A stretch of 64,000 nucleotides of DNA, from assembly GCF_015159595.1 (NCBI RefSeq), contig NZ_CP063304.1, positions 2,852,001 through 2,916,000 of the forward strand. Direction: 5' to 3'. The stretch comes from Blautia liquoris (GTDB lineage: Bacteria; Bacillota; Clostridia; Lachnospirales; Lachnospiraceae). The notes below the pieces were generated by a model. The model did no database searches. It was not told the origin of the DNA and worked only from the letters and a program-made list of their open reading frames with translations. Positions 44,905 through 53,646 of this stretch are shown one piece after another. Both the position numbers and the translations under genes were made by a program. The first letter of the stretch is position 1, and every line of letters begins with the position of its first letter.

Positions 44905-45100
44905 ATAATCGTCCTCCTTTTCGGCTTCTACGCATCAGATTTTCTTACAATCTCTGACCATATTATTGCCCATATTATGTACTGCTTCTATTATATAGAC
45001 CCAGAAACTTCATTCCTACATGATGACAGTATAAAATCTTCCTGCTGCAGGGGGGTGATCTTTGTACGAAAGATACAGAACATAAAAAGAAGCACTGCAT

Positions 45101-45145
45101 GAAAAAAATATCCGGTGATGCAAACTTAATTGCATCACCGGATAT
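45101..45145 (-). terminator. Terminator after dihydropyrimidinase
   Basis: A perfect 15-bp stem, ATATCCGGTGATGCA with TGCATCACCGGATAT (45108-45122 and 45131-45145). On the minus strand it is followed by seven T. This separates hydA from the URO-D/MFS transcription unit. Confidence 0.9.
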
Positions 45146-45172
45146 CTCTATCTCATCAAACAAAAATCTCTG

Positions 45173-46573
45173 TCAGTCATCGTACTCGGCTAATACGCTC
45201 TTATGACGTTTCAGATATTTTCCGTCTCCTCGTTTTCCGAGGAATTTGTTGTCTTTGACAATGACGTTTCCACGCTGCATCACGAGGTCGATATCGCCTT
45301 TTACATGGAAACCTTCGTAGCAGGTGTAATCCACGGCACTGTGCATGTCGGCATGGGTGAGGGTGCGTTCTTTGTTCGGATCAAGGATGACAAGATCTGC
45401 ATCGTACCCGGGAAGGAGGGTGCCCTTCTCGGGATAAAGCCCATACATGCGGCATGGGTTGGTGCAGAGATATTTGACCATCTGAGGCATCGTAATTCTT
45501 CCCTTTACTACACCTTCTGAGAACATGACGCGGACTCTCTCTTCCACGCCTGGTGCTCCGGCCGGTGTCTTTGTAAAGTCATTTGCGCCGGCCTGTTTTT
45601 CTTTCTTGAAGTTGAATGGGCAGTGGTCGGTTCCGACGGTATCGATGACATTGTCGGTCAGCGCCTGCCACAGGGCCTCATTGTCCTCTTTTTTGCGAAG
45701 CGGCGGGGACATGATGGCTTTTAAGCCCTCCTGAGGATCCTGATATATATCATCTGTGAGTGTCAGATACTGTGTGCAGGTCTCTGCTGCAAAGTGTTTC
45801 TGGTGATTTGCCTTTGCTTTCATGACCTCGAGAAGTCCCTCTTTGCTGGACAGATGCACGATGTACAGTGGTGCCTCGCCGGCCATTGCAGATATATGCA
45901 GCATCCGGTCGATTGCCTCTGCCTCGCAGCGCGCCGGACGGCTTAAGGGATGGTATTTTGGCTGTGTACAGCCCTCCTCCACATACTTTTTCCTGAGATA
46001 ATTGATGACGCCGTCATTTTCACAGTGAACGGCTATAACGATTCCGTCTTCCTTCGCTTGTTTCAAGACCTGGTAGATTTCATCGTCTTTCAGCATAAAA
46101 TCATAGGTCATATAGATCTTAAAGCTGGTGATTCCTTCTTTTTTTGCAATCTCTCCCATCTCTTTCAAAACAGAATCATTGACGTGTTGGATCACACCGT
46201 GGAAACCGTAATCAATCACGGCCTTGTCATCGGCGAGTCTGTGATATTCTTTCACCTGATGCCAGAGGCTGCAGCCAACCGGACCAAATGCCATATGATC
46301 TACAATTGTCGTAGTTCCGCCACATGCCGCCGCAACAGTTCCGTCATAAAAGTCATCCACCGCACGGTATGCACCTGATTGAAGATCCATATGCGTGTGA
46401 ACATCCACGGCACCGGGCATCACGTATTTGCCGGCGGCATCAATTACCTCATCCACATCCTTCTCGGGCAGATCGTGTCCGACGGCTCTGATTTTCTCAT
46501 CTTCGATCAGGATATCTCCTTCAAAGACTTCAGATTCCGTGGCTATCATTCCATGTTTCACTAATTTTATCAT
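45173..46573 (-). CDS. hydA: Dihydropyrimidinase/D-hydantoinase
   Basis: 466 residues, amidohydrolase fold. Metal ligands are VDVHTHMDL (HxH), a carbamylated-Lys candidate in TSFKIYMTYDF, His in AVHCENDG and YIVHLSSKEG, and Asp in DTVGTDHCPF. AGGAGG precedes ATG. It hydrolyses cyclic ureides (dihydropyrimidines, hydantoins) and could act on breakdown products of bases imported by the BMP system. Nearby genes for dihydropyrimidine dehydrogenase or beta-ureidopropionase are not visible. Confidence 0.92.
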   Translation of the reverse strand: MIKLVKHGMIATESEVFEGDILIEDEKIRAVGHDLPEKDVDEVIDAAGKYVMPGAVDVHTHMDLQSGAYRAVDDFYDGTVAAACGGTTTIVDHMAFGPVGCSLWHQVKEYHRLADDKAVIDYGFHGVIQHVNDSVLKEMGEIAKKEGITSFKIYMTYDFMLKDDEIYQVLKQAKEDGIVIAVHCENDGVINYLRKKYVEEGCTQPKYHPLSRPARCEAEAIDRMLHISAMAGEAPLYIVHLSSKEGLLEVMKAKANHQKHFAAETCTQYLTLTDDIYQDPQEGLKAIMSPPLRKKEDNEALWQALTDNVIDTVGTDHCPFNFKKEKQAGANDFTKTPAGAPGVEERVRVMFSEGVVKGRITMPQMVKYLCTNPCRMYGLYPEKGTLLPGYDADLVILDPNKERTLTHADMHSAVDYTCYEGFHVKGDIDLVMQRGNVIVKDNKFLGKRGDGKYLKRHKSVLAEYDD

Positions 46574-46697
46574 AAAGAAACCTCCTAGCTTTTGTTCTGA
46601 CTGGTTTTAAAAAGCAATGATCTCCTTTCGAGCCGCTTGCTTTTCTTTCGATCTGTTATGATACAAAGTATACACATATCTTGCCGCATGCGCAAGA

Positions 46698-46760
46698 CAA
46701 ATCGGCGCCACACCTCGGGATATTCCCTGTTGTGTGGCGCCTGTCTTTTTTTATTTCTAA
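46698..46760 (+). terminator. Bidirectional-looking terminator hairpin
   Basis: GGCGCCACAC near 46703 pairs with GTGTGGCGCC near 46732-46741, followed on the plus strand by CTGTCTTTTTTTATT. On the minus strand it lies directly downstream of the small ORF (stop 46769), so it can also serve that gene although the T-run is on the plus side. Confidence 0.65.
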
Positions 46761-46768
46761 CGTTTTCT

Positions 46769-46939
46769 TCAAGCATCGTAGCTCAGATACAGTTTTTCTC
46801 TGGATTCCTTATCGGAAGCCATATCCCTGATGTCACTTAAACTAACTGTACTGTCTTCCAGAAGCCTGAGAAGCAGGAGACTGTAGTTTCCTTCCTTCTT
46901 TTTTCTATCGTTGTTTAATCCTTCCATCCCTGTATCCAT
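46769..46939 (-). CDS. Small charged protein of unknown function
   Basis: A 56-residue frame from ATG 46939 to TGA 46769, preceded by GGGAGG at 12-bp spacing. It is hydrophilic and rich in Lys, Asp, Leu and Ser (MDTGMEGLNNDRKKKEGNYS at the start; SLSDIRDMASDKESREKLYL near the end). It is predicted to be mostly helical with no membrane segment. I do not recognise a family. It stands alone between the terminator of the sugar importer (47114-47143) and a terminator-like hairpin, which argues for a separate gene. Confidence 0.5.
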   Translation of the reverse strand: MDTGMEGLNNDRKKKEGNYSLLLLRLLEDSTVSLSDIRDMASDKESREKLYLSYDA

Positions 46940-47113
46940 ACCAATTCACACCTCCCTGCTATCCGTGTATATTCAGACTTAGCTGTTCTTTTGTTCATCA
47001 TTCACATACCGAATAAATCTTATATAAGAAAGTATAACAAAAAACAGATGATTTTTCAATGTATTTTTTAGCTTTTTGCAGATAATTACCTTCCATATCT
47101 GGAAATTTTTTAC
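46940..47113. promoter_or_regulatory. Short intergenic region upstream of small ORF
   Basis: AT-rich with TATA-like sequence (CTTATATAAGA near 47020) read toward the small ORF. No other feature is recognisable. Confidence 0.35.
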
Positions 47114-47143
47114 GAAAAAAGTAACCGCACGATGGCGATTACT
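47114..47143 (-). terminator. Terminator of second sugar importer operon
   Basis: AGTAATCGC and GCGGTTACT (47143-47135 and 47128-47120, minus) form a 9-bp stem with one G-U pair and are followed by six T. It lies 9 bp beyond the permease stop. Confidence 0.8.
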
Positions 47144-47151
47144 TTTTCTCT

Positions 47152-47979
47152 TTATCCTTTGATTCCCGACTGTGCCACGCCTTCAACGAATTGTTTCTGG
47201 AAGACGAAGAACATTACGATCATCGGTATCACGGCCATGACGGCTCCTGCCATCTGTGCCGGATAGTCGGTGGTATATTGTCCCTGCAGCGTAGAAAGGG
47301 AAGGCCCCAGTGTCATTTTCTCCGGTGATGTGTTGACAATCAGCGGCCACATAAAATCATTCCACGCAAATTTTGCCGTGAAGATGATTAATGCGGAGAG
47401 TCCTGATTTTACAAGCGGCACCATGATCCGTCCAAAGATCTGGAATTGATTACATCCATCCAGTATCGCTGCTTCTTCCAGTTCTTTTGGGATTGTCATA
47501 AAGAACTGACGCATCATGAAGGTTCCGAACGCACTGAACAGATTTGGCAGGAAGAGCGCCGGCAGTGTGTCCAGCAATCCCATCTTCATAATTACCATGT
47601 ACTGGGGAACCAGGAAAATCTGTCCCGGCACCATCAGGATTGACAGGATCACGATGAAGATTACATTCTTTCCAGGAAATTCCAGTCTGGCGAAGGCATA
47701 TGCTGCCATCGTACAGATAACCACCTGACCTACAACGGTTACAATCGTCGATATAAATGTATTCAGGTATACTTTTGCAAAGGGCAGGGAATGGATAATC
47801 TTTTTGTAAGCATCCATCCTGAATTTCTTCGGGAATATGGTGGGCGGAATTGCCATCGCCTCTCCCGTCGTCTTGAAAGAAGTAAAGACCATCCAGATAA
47901 ATGGTACAATTGTAGCGGCAACACCGATGATCAGCAGGATGTGTATGATTAGGTGCTGGACTTTTCTTTTATTCTGCAA
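47152..47979 (-). CDS. Carbohydrate ABC permease (MalG-type), importer 2
   Basis: 275 residues, six helices. It has the EAA loop EEAAILDGCNQFQIFGRIMVPLVKS and a C-terminal VEGVAQSGIKG. The likely start is TTG at 47979 with GGGGAG ~10 bp upstream. With the 47997-48929 permease it forms the channel of a CUT1 sugar importer. As in importer 1, no cognate ATPase is visible. Confidence 0.92.
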   Translation of the reverse strand: MQNKRKVQHLIIHILLIIGVAATIVPFIWMVFTSFKTTGEAMAIPPTIFPKKFRMDAYKKIIHSLPFAKVYLNTFISTIVTVVGQVVICTMAAYAFARLEFPGKNVIFIVILSILMVPGQIFLVPQYMVIMKMGLLDTLPALFLPNLFSAFGTFMMRQFFMTIPKELEEAAILDGCNQFQIFGRIMVPLVKSGLSALIIFTAKFAWNDFMWPLIVNTSPEKMTLGPSLSTLQGQYTTDYPAQMAGAVMAVIPMIVMFFVFQKQFVEGVAQSGIKG

Positions 47980-47996
47980 TGTTGTTCACTCCCCTC

Positions 47997-48929
47997 TCAA
48001 TCATAGTTGATCCACTTTTTCTGCATGACAAACTGGAAGATTGTAATCAGCAGGATGATTGCAAAGATGAAGATAGATATCGCCGCAGCATATCCTTTCT
48101 CTCCATAATCGAACGCATACCGATAGAACATCATCACCAATGTCTGTGTTTTTTCATATGCCAGACTCGTCTTTCCAATCATCATATAGATTGTATCGAA
48201 TACCTGAAACCCGCCGATGATGGAAGTGATCATAACAAAAAATATCGTCGGAGTTACAAGTGGTATCGTGATCTTGAAAAACTGTTTGACGGGCCCCGCT
48301 CCGTCAAGAGCGGCGGCTTCATAATACGTCTGTGAGATGCCCTGCATCCCGGCCAGAAAGATAATCATGTTGTAGCCGACCGACATCCAGATTCCCACAA
48401 TCATGACCATATACAAGGCCAGTTTCGGATTGGAAAGCCAGTTTTGTCCTTTGATTCCAAATACACCAAGAACCATATTGAGGATTCCGAAATCACCATT
48501 GTACATCCATTTCCACACCAGAGCGATTGCCACTGACATCGTAACGGACGGGAGAAAAAAGATCGTCCTGTAAAGAGAAGTCCCCTTGATTTTCGTATTC
48601 AAAAGTGCCGCCAGAAACAATGACAGACAGATTCCGACTGGCACCGTGATCACAACATACTTTAGTGTGTTACCCAGTGTCCGGAACAGCTCTTTGTCTT
48701 TTACCAGTGTTTTGTAATTTTCAAGCCCTGTAAAGGTACTTACATTGAAGCGATTCACCTCATTGAAACTGAACCAGAAGTTCTGGAAAAACGGATAGAT
48801 ATAAAATATCAGTAATCCAATCACTAACGGAGCAATAAAGATGTAAGCCGCAATCCATTCATTTTTCTTACCTTTTGAAATATGCTTCTTTTTTTTCTGT
48901 TTCGCCTGCACATTTTTTATATTATTCAT
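47997..48929 (-). CDS. Carbohydrate ABC permease (MalF-type), importer 2
   Basis: About 310 residues. A very basic N-terminus (KQKKKKHISKGKK) precedes six helices, and the EAA loop is YEAAALDGAGPVKQFFKITIPLVTP. ATG 48929 with AGGTG is preferred over the in-frame GTG 48938. It lies 13 bp downstream of the binding-protein gene. Confidence 0.92.
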   Translation of the reverse strand: MNNIKNVQAKQKKKKHISKGKKNEWIAAYIFIAPLVIGLLIFYIYPFFQNFWFSFNEVNRFNVSTFTGLENYKTLVKDKELFRTLGNTLKYVVITVPVGICLSLFLAALLNTKIKGTSLYRTIFFLPSVTMSVAIALVWKWMYNGDFGILNMVLGVFGIKGQNWLSNPKLALYMVMIVGIWMSVGYNMIIFLAGMQGISQTYYEAAALDGAGPVKQFFKITIPLVTPTIFFVMITSIIGGFQVFDTIYMMIGKTSLAYEKTQTLVMMFYRYAFDYGEKGYAAAISIFIFAIILLITIFQFVMQKKWINYD

Positions 48930-48942
48930 AGACTGCACCTAC

Positions 48943-50253
48943 TTACTTATTCATTTTGTCAAGTACCTCATCTGCCTTTTCTTTTAAGCTGCTGCATGCT
49001 TCCTGCAGTGTCTTTTCCCCACTGTAAGCCCACTTTAATTCATTTGCCTCCAGATCGTAAAGTTCTGCGGAAGACTTGCATACGGGAAGGGGATTCGCCA
49101 CATCTGCATGATTGGTAAATGCTGCAAGATTTAAGTCTTTATTTGCCTCGGCGAAGTACTTTTGTGCATCATTTCTTGCAGAAATTACGGCACCTTTTTC
49201 TCCCTGGATCTTCATCGCTTCTGCTCCGCCAAGCCAGATGGCAAAATCTGCAGCTGCATCTTTATTCTTGCTGCCCTCGAATACAGAGTAGCCAAGTCCA
49301 TTGATCACATTTGGCTCCACACCGTCCACTTCGGGAAATTCAACGACATCAATCTTGTTATTGATTGCATCGTTTGCCTGATATTCTACCAACATATAGG
49401 ACCCGCCCATCAGCATGCCGATCTTACCTGCCTCAAACATCGCATCCGCCGATGTATCTGTCATTGTGGCAAGACTTGGTGACAACTCTTCGTCAATCAG
49501 ATCAATCCACATCTGAATGCCTTCTTGTGTCTTCGGATCGTTATAACCGGTCTCTGTTTTATCGTCATTTAAGATCCATCCGCCTTTGGCATAAACGGTG
49601 GGATAATAGTCGGTCTGGAAGTCAAGAGGTGCGGCTAGTGCATAAGTACCCTCGTCCAGTCCTGCTTCTTTCAACTTTCTTGCTGCGCTTACAAAATCAT
49701 CCCATGTCCAGTCGTCTGTAGGATACTCCAGATTGGCCTTGTCGAAGAAATCCTTGTTATAGAACAAACCACTAGTGTCAAAGTCTTTTGGAATTGCATA
49801 GACAGCATCGTCAAATGTATAATTTTCAACTAATGCTTCCGGGAAGTCTTTTTCCAGATCCAGATCAGACTTTTTAATATAATCTGTAAGGTCTGCGAGA
49901 ATTCCGCCCTCTTTGTAATCTTGTGCGTGTAAAGTATTCATCCAGAATACATCCGGTGCAGTACCACCTGTCGCAGAAGCCTCAAGTTTCGTCCAATACT
50001 CTCCACCCTTATAGGGAGTCAGCTGAATGGAAATATCTATATCTTTATGTTCCTTTTTGTATGCGTCAATCAATGCCTGAGTTGTAGGTTTTTGCTCTTC
50101 GCTCCAGATTCCAATGGTAATCTTCTCTTTCTTTGCGGATGCCTTGCCGCCTTTGCTGTCCTTGCCGTCATTACTGCCGCCACATCCAGTCAGTAACATG
50201 GCACTCATAAGAACACCAAGCCCCAAAGATAAAATATATTTCGATTTTTTCAT
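48943..50253 (-). CDS. Sugar-binding lipoprotein, importer 2
   Basis: About 436 residues. Signal peptide with lipobox LLTGC (Cys24), then Gly/Ser/Lys-rich linker and family 1 solute-binding fold: ITIGIWSEEQKPTTQALIDAYKKEHKDIDISIQLTPYKGGEYWTKL, PDVFWMNTLHAQDYKE and SADAMFEAGKIGMLMGGSYM. AAGGAG precedes ATG 50253. It is transcribed after the Gfo/Idh/MocA gene. Its ligand is unknown. Confidence 0.92.
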   Translation of the reverse strand: MKKSKYILSLGLGVLMSAMLLTGCGGSNDGKDSKGGKASAKKEKITIGIWSEEQKPTTQALIDAYKKEHKDIDISIQLTPYKGGEYWTKLEASATGGTAPDVFWMNTLHAQDYKEGGILADLTDYIKKSDLDLEKDFPEALVENYTFDDAVYAIPKDFDTSGLFYNKDFFDKANLEYPTDDWTWDDFVSAARKLKEAGLDEGTYALAAPLDFQTDYYPTVYAKGGWILNDDKTETGYNDPKTQEGIQMWIDLIDEELSPSLATMTDTSADAMFEAGKIGMLMGGSYMLVEYQANDAINNKIDVVEFPEVDGVEPNVINGLGYSVFEGSKNKDAAADFAIWLGGAEAMKIQGEKGAVISARNDAQKYFAEANKDLNLAAFTNHADVANPLPVCKSSAELYDLEANELKWAYSGEKTLQEACSSLKEKADEVLDKMNK

Positions 50254-50276
50254 AGCTGTGTCTCCTTCATGATTTT

Positions 50277-51563
50277 TTATGATCTCAGCGAATCCAGCTT
50301 TACAACTTCCCCATTGTTCAGTCGTGATTTTTCCGCTGCGATTGCACAATAGTGGCTTTCCATCGAACGTTCGATGGATGTGATATTCCCCTCGGGTTCT
50401 TTTCCCTCGGCAACCATGTCGATGAATTCTTCTACCATACGACTGTCTCCGCCGGCGTGACCCGAAAAATCAGATGCGAGTTTGGAGACATCAATCACCT
50501 CGGTTTCGCCGCCAAATGGGGTCACTTTTATGGTATTTTCGGAGAGGTCTGCGATAATCTCACCCTTGGTCCCCATGAATTTCTGATATCTGGATCCCGT
50601 CGCGTCGAAGGCACACATGGTCAGCGTCATGGTTGTATTGTCGGTCATGTTCATATTCACAACCTGATGATCAACGACGTTGTTGTCGCACATGTAGACG
50701 CATCTTCCATAAGGACCGGTTTTGATGGCCTCAGTGATGTTCTCAACGGTTGGATGCTGTGCCACGACATCTGCCGGCCATCCGGTTTTTCCATTTGCCA
50801 CACCTGTTCTCTCGCTTGTGATGTAGATTTTCTCGGCATCAAAGGGACAGTCCGCTTTTGCCTTACATCCGCCCATGCAATATAAAGTTGCACCTTCGGG
50901 TGCATTTTCTTTTTTAAAATAATACGTATTTCCAAAGGATGACACAGAATCACAGGTCTTTCCGGAAAGCCATAAGAGCAGATCGAAATCATGGCAGCAT
51001 TTCTGCAATATCATCGGACTTGTCGTATCGGAATTTCTCCAGTTCCCGCGGACAAAGCTGTGAGCCTGATGCCAGTATAAAACATTTTCAAGAGCCATGA
51101 TGTCGACGATCTCGCCGATCACACCGCTATCTATCACTTCTTTGAGTTTTGTATAGTATGGCGTATATCTCAGTACATGACAGACAACGATTTTTCTTCC
51201 GCATTCATTCGCAACTTTGACACATTCTCTGCACTCGTCGAGATCCGGGGAGATCGGTTTCTCCATCAGCAGGTCGTAGCCTTTTTTCAGTGCCGGAATT
51301 GCCTGTTTTACATGTTGGCGGTCCTGGGTCGCGATAAACATGACATCCGCCAGCTGATCTTCTTTGAGCATTTCCTCTGCACTGGTATAGCAGGCAGATT
51401 CCGGAATGCCGTACTCTTTTGCGACATCAGAAACCTTCTTCGGATCAATATCTGCGATTGCCACAATCTTCATCTTGTCCGGAAACATCTTTGCAGTCGG
51501 TGCATAGGTATCCTTTCCTCTGCTGCCCAGTCCCGCAATCGCTACTGTTACTTGTTTGCTCAT
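50277..51563 (-). CDS. Gfo/Idh/MocA family oxidoreductase, importer 2
   Basis: About 428 residues. The Rossmann fold VTVAIAGLGSRGKDTYAP is at the N-terminus and MEKPISPDL (EKP motif, ~98-100) contains the conserved catalytic lysine. A four-cysteine-containing insertion (LYCMGGCKAKADCPFD) is unusual. ATG 51563 is supported by AAAGGAGG. As the first gene of the importer 2 operon, it would convert the imported sugar. Compared with the enzyme at 13408 it has an intact EKP. Confidence 0.9.
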   Translation of the reverse strand: MSKQVTVAIAGLGSRGKDTYAPTAKMFPDKMKIVAIADIDPKKVSDVAKEYGIPESACYTSAEEMLKEDQLADVMFIATQDRQHVKQAIPALKKGYDLLMEKPISPDLDECRECVKVANECGRKIVVCHVLRYTPYYTKLKEVIDSGVIGEIVDIMALENVLYWHQAHSFVRGNWRNSDTTSPMILQKCCHDFDLLLWLSGKTCDSVSSFGNTYYFKKENAPEGATLYCMGGCKAKADCPFDAEKIYITSERTGVANGKTGWPADVVAQHPTVENITEAIKTGPYGRCVYMCDNNVVDHQVVNMNMTDNTTMTLTMCAFDATGSRYQKFMGTKGEIIADLSENTIKVTPFGGETEVIDVSKLASDFSGHAGGDSRMVEEFIDMVAEGKEPEGNITSIERSMESHYCAIAAEKSRLNNGEVVKLDSLRS

Positions 51564-51583
51564 CTTTGAATCCTCCTTTACAC

Positions 51584-51611
51584 TCCGTATATCGAAATCC
51601 GTATATTGAAC
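51584..51611 (-). promoter_or_regulatory. Tandem 14-bp direct repeats in the leader of importer 2
   Basis: TCCGTATATCGAAA (51584-51597) and TCCGTATATTGAAC (51598-51611), given as plus-strand sequence, are exact tandem direct repeats with a period of 14. They lie between the presumed -10 (GATAAT, plus-strand complement 51627-51632) and the start codon of the operon. Possible operator of the divergent AraC regulator. Confidence 0.6.
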
Positions 51612-51708
51612 GATATAGATTAATATATTATCACATCTTTTTGCGGACAAAACTTCTTGAATTCTCTATATTTTTTGCTGTTTTATCCGATTTTTTGTCA
51701 ATACTGAC

Positions 51709-51737
51709 TTGAATTAGTAAATCCACTATGCTAGAAT
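51709..51737 (+). promoter_or_regulatory. Promoter of AraC-type regulator
   Basis: TTGAAT (51709-51714) and TAGAAT (51732-51737) are separated by 17 bp. Transcription would begin near 51744, downstream of the first in-frame ATG (51728), favouring translation from ATG 51818. Confidence 0.6.
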
Positions 51738-51817
51738 ACAGCATAAGATATAAGGAGATAGGAGAAGGGTTCTTCATAGAGGTCAGCGTCTTACGAAAGG
51801 TCAGGTGGCGACTGTTT

Positions 51818-52744
51818 ATGACATACGTTCCAACAGAGTTAAAAAAGGAAATTTCCATTGAAAAGATTGTTACAATTCACTATTTCGAATATATGAAGGA
51901 GTTTGAATTTCGGGGAGAGTCCCATGATTTCTGGGAGTTTTTATACGTAGACCAGGGGACAGTGATTGTCTGGGCCGATTCCAAAGAGTATCAGCTGAAA
52001 TCCGGGAATATTATCTTTCACAAGCCTAATGAATTCCATTCGATTAAATCGGTGGGGCATAAGGCACCGAATCTGGTGGCGATTTCGTTTCTCTGCGATT
52101 CGGATGCGATGAGGCACTTCGATGAAAAGGTGACATCTTTGAATTCTCAGGAGAAAACTCTGATAGCAAAAATTGTCGCCGAGGCACGTGTGGCTTTTAC
52201 CACGCCCCTACATGTTCCCACAGTGGAACAGGTTCTGCCTGCCTTGGATCCTCCTTTTGGTTCTCAGCAGATGATTCTGCTCTATCTGGAGGAGTTTTTG
52301 GTTTTGGTGCAGCGTAATCACCCCAGATCATCCAGGGATGGAAGTTATACGGAAGAAATCGTCAAAAGATCAATCTGTGAAGACAACTCCAGGAAGGTAT
52401 ACAGCTTTTCACGGATTATAACGTACATGGAGTTACATATCTGTGAGCCTTTGAAGGTCCGGGATATCTGCAATGCCTTTTATATCAGTTCCTCGACACT
52501 GCAGTCTCTTTTTCATGATCAGAAAGGATGCGGAGTGATCGAGTACTTCCATCAGATGAAGATTGAGCACTCAAAGGATATCATCCGGGATGGGAGCATG
52601 AATCTGACGGAAATTGCACATTATCTCGGATACAACTCACTTCAGCACTTTTCAAAGCGTTTCAAAACCGTAACCGGAATGTCCCCATTTCACTATGCCT
52701 CATCGGTCAAAGGACTCTCACAAGGTATCGGAGGAAACTCTTAA
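51818..52744 (+). CDS. AraC-family transcriptional regulator with cupin
   Basis: About 308 residues. The N-terminal cupin-like domain (ESHDFWEFLYVDQGTVIV, GNIIFHKPNEFHSI) would bind a sugar. The C-terminal AraC HTH pair is LKVRDICNAFYISSSTLQSLFH and LTEIAHYLGYNSLQHFSKRFK. ATG 51818 with AGGTGG at 9 bp is chosen over ATG 51728 because the promoter overlaps the latter. It is divergent from the importer 2 operon and presumably controls it. Confidence 0.9.
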   Translation: MTYVPTELKKEISIEKIVTIHYFEYMKEFEFRGESHDFWEFLYVDQGTVIVWADSKEYQLKSGNIIFHKPNEFHSIKSVGHKAPNLVAISFLCDSDAMRHFDEKVTSLNSQEKTLIAKIVAEARVAFTTPLHVPTVEQVLPALDPPFGSQQMILLYLEEFLVLVQRNHPRSSRDGSYTEEIVKRSICEDNSRKVYSFSRIITYMELHICEPLKVRDICNAFYISSSTLQSLFHDQKGCGVIEYFHQMKIEHSKDIIRDGSMNLTEIAHYLGYNSLQHFSKRFKTVTGMSPFHYASSVKGLSQGIGGNS

Positions 52745-52746
52745 AA

Positions 52747-53646
52747 TCACTTTCCAGCTAATTGTTTTGGTGAAAAACCATCCGTCTGAGGCGGCTGTAC
52801 CCATCCTGCTATGTCTTTTTCCTGGAAGGTATAGTTCAGCGGTTCGCGGCGGATTTCTTCATAGGCGTGTTTTTTCTGCTCATAGTCCTGTGCACACATG
52901 GCAAAGCTGTTCTCCCGCACAGTTTTAGCAGAATCCGGATAGATTGCAGGAAGTACGTGCATCACATACTGTACCTCATGGAACATGGGGGTCTGCAGCT
53001 GCTGCTGTGCTCTCATCTCTACAAAGCAGGAAATCACGGGTACCTGAAATTTAGCTGCATAGTAGTAGGCACCCCGTTTCAATGGACGTGGCTTTTGGTA
53101 ATTAAACCACATCTCCTGCTCCGGGTAAATAAGGACATAGTTTTTCTCATCCAGCTCTTTTTTCAGAAGTGGTTCAAAGTCCGCCGTTATATATCCGGGA
53201 ATGTCACTGATCGGCAGGATATCAGCATATTTCATCAGAAATCCCACCAGACCAGTCATCGCAAGGTTCGTCACCTGGCTGACGATGGGAAGGCGATCTT
53301 TTCCCAGATTCCATGCGAGATATCGCACGATGGTATTGTCTATGGGATTAAAATGATTGCTGGTCACAATTGCACCGCTGCGAATCATAGAGGCATGCTC
53401 AATCCCCCGAATGACTGTCATTCGATTGATTTGGCGGGTCGCGACATTTGCCGCTTTGCGCGCCGCAAGGGTTTTCCCTTTAAAATGCAGCGTATTCTTC
53501 TCTTTCAGATACCAGCTGAGCAGTTTTTCCTTTTGAACAGCCGCAAGCACCGGATCGCCCACCTCTACCTTTCGGTGGAAATCACCCTCCAGAATCGCTG
53601 CTCGTATGTTGTCAATGACCTGCTCTCTTTCATCTTTGATTATCAT
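52747..53646 (-). CDS. 1-acyl-glycerophosphate acyltransferase-like (PlsC) A
   Basis: 299 residues. AIVTSNHFNPIDN carries the HX4D catalytic motif (HFNPID), followed by VLIYPEQEMWFNYQKPRPLKRGAYYYAAKFQVPVI, which includes the EGxR-like EQEM segment in altered form. Soluble apart from short hydrophobic stretches. ATG 53646 overlaps the GT8 stop. It is the last gene of the acyltransferase-GT8-GT8-acyltransferase operon and converges on the AraC gene with only 2 bp between stops. Confidence 0.85.
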   Translation of the reverse strand: MIIKDEREQVIDNIRAAILEGDFHRKVEVGDPVLAAVQKEKLLSWYLKEKNTLHFKGKTLAARKAANVATRQINRMTVIRGIEHASMIRSGAIVTSNHFNPIDNTIVRYLAWNLGKDRLPIVSQVTNLAMTGLVGFLMKYADILPISDIPGYITADFEPLLKKELDEKNYVLIYPEQEMWFNYQKPRPLKRGAYYYAAKFQVPVISCFVEMRAQQQLQTPMFHEVQYVMHVLPAIYPDSAKTVRENSFAMCAQDYEQKKHAYEEIRREPLNYTFQEKDIAGWVQPPQTDGFSPKQLAGK

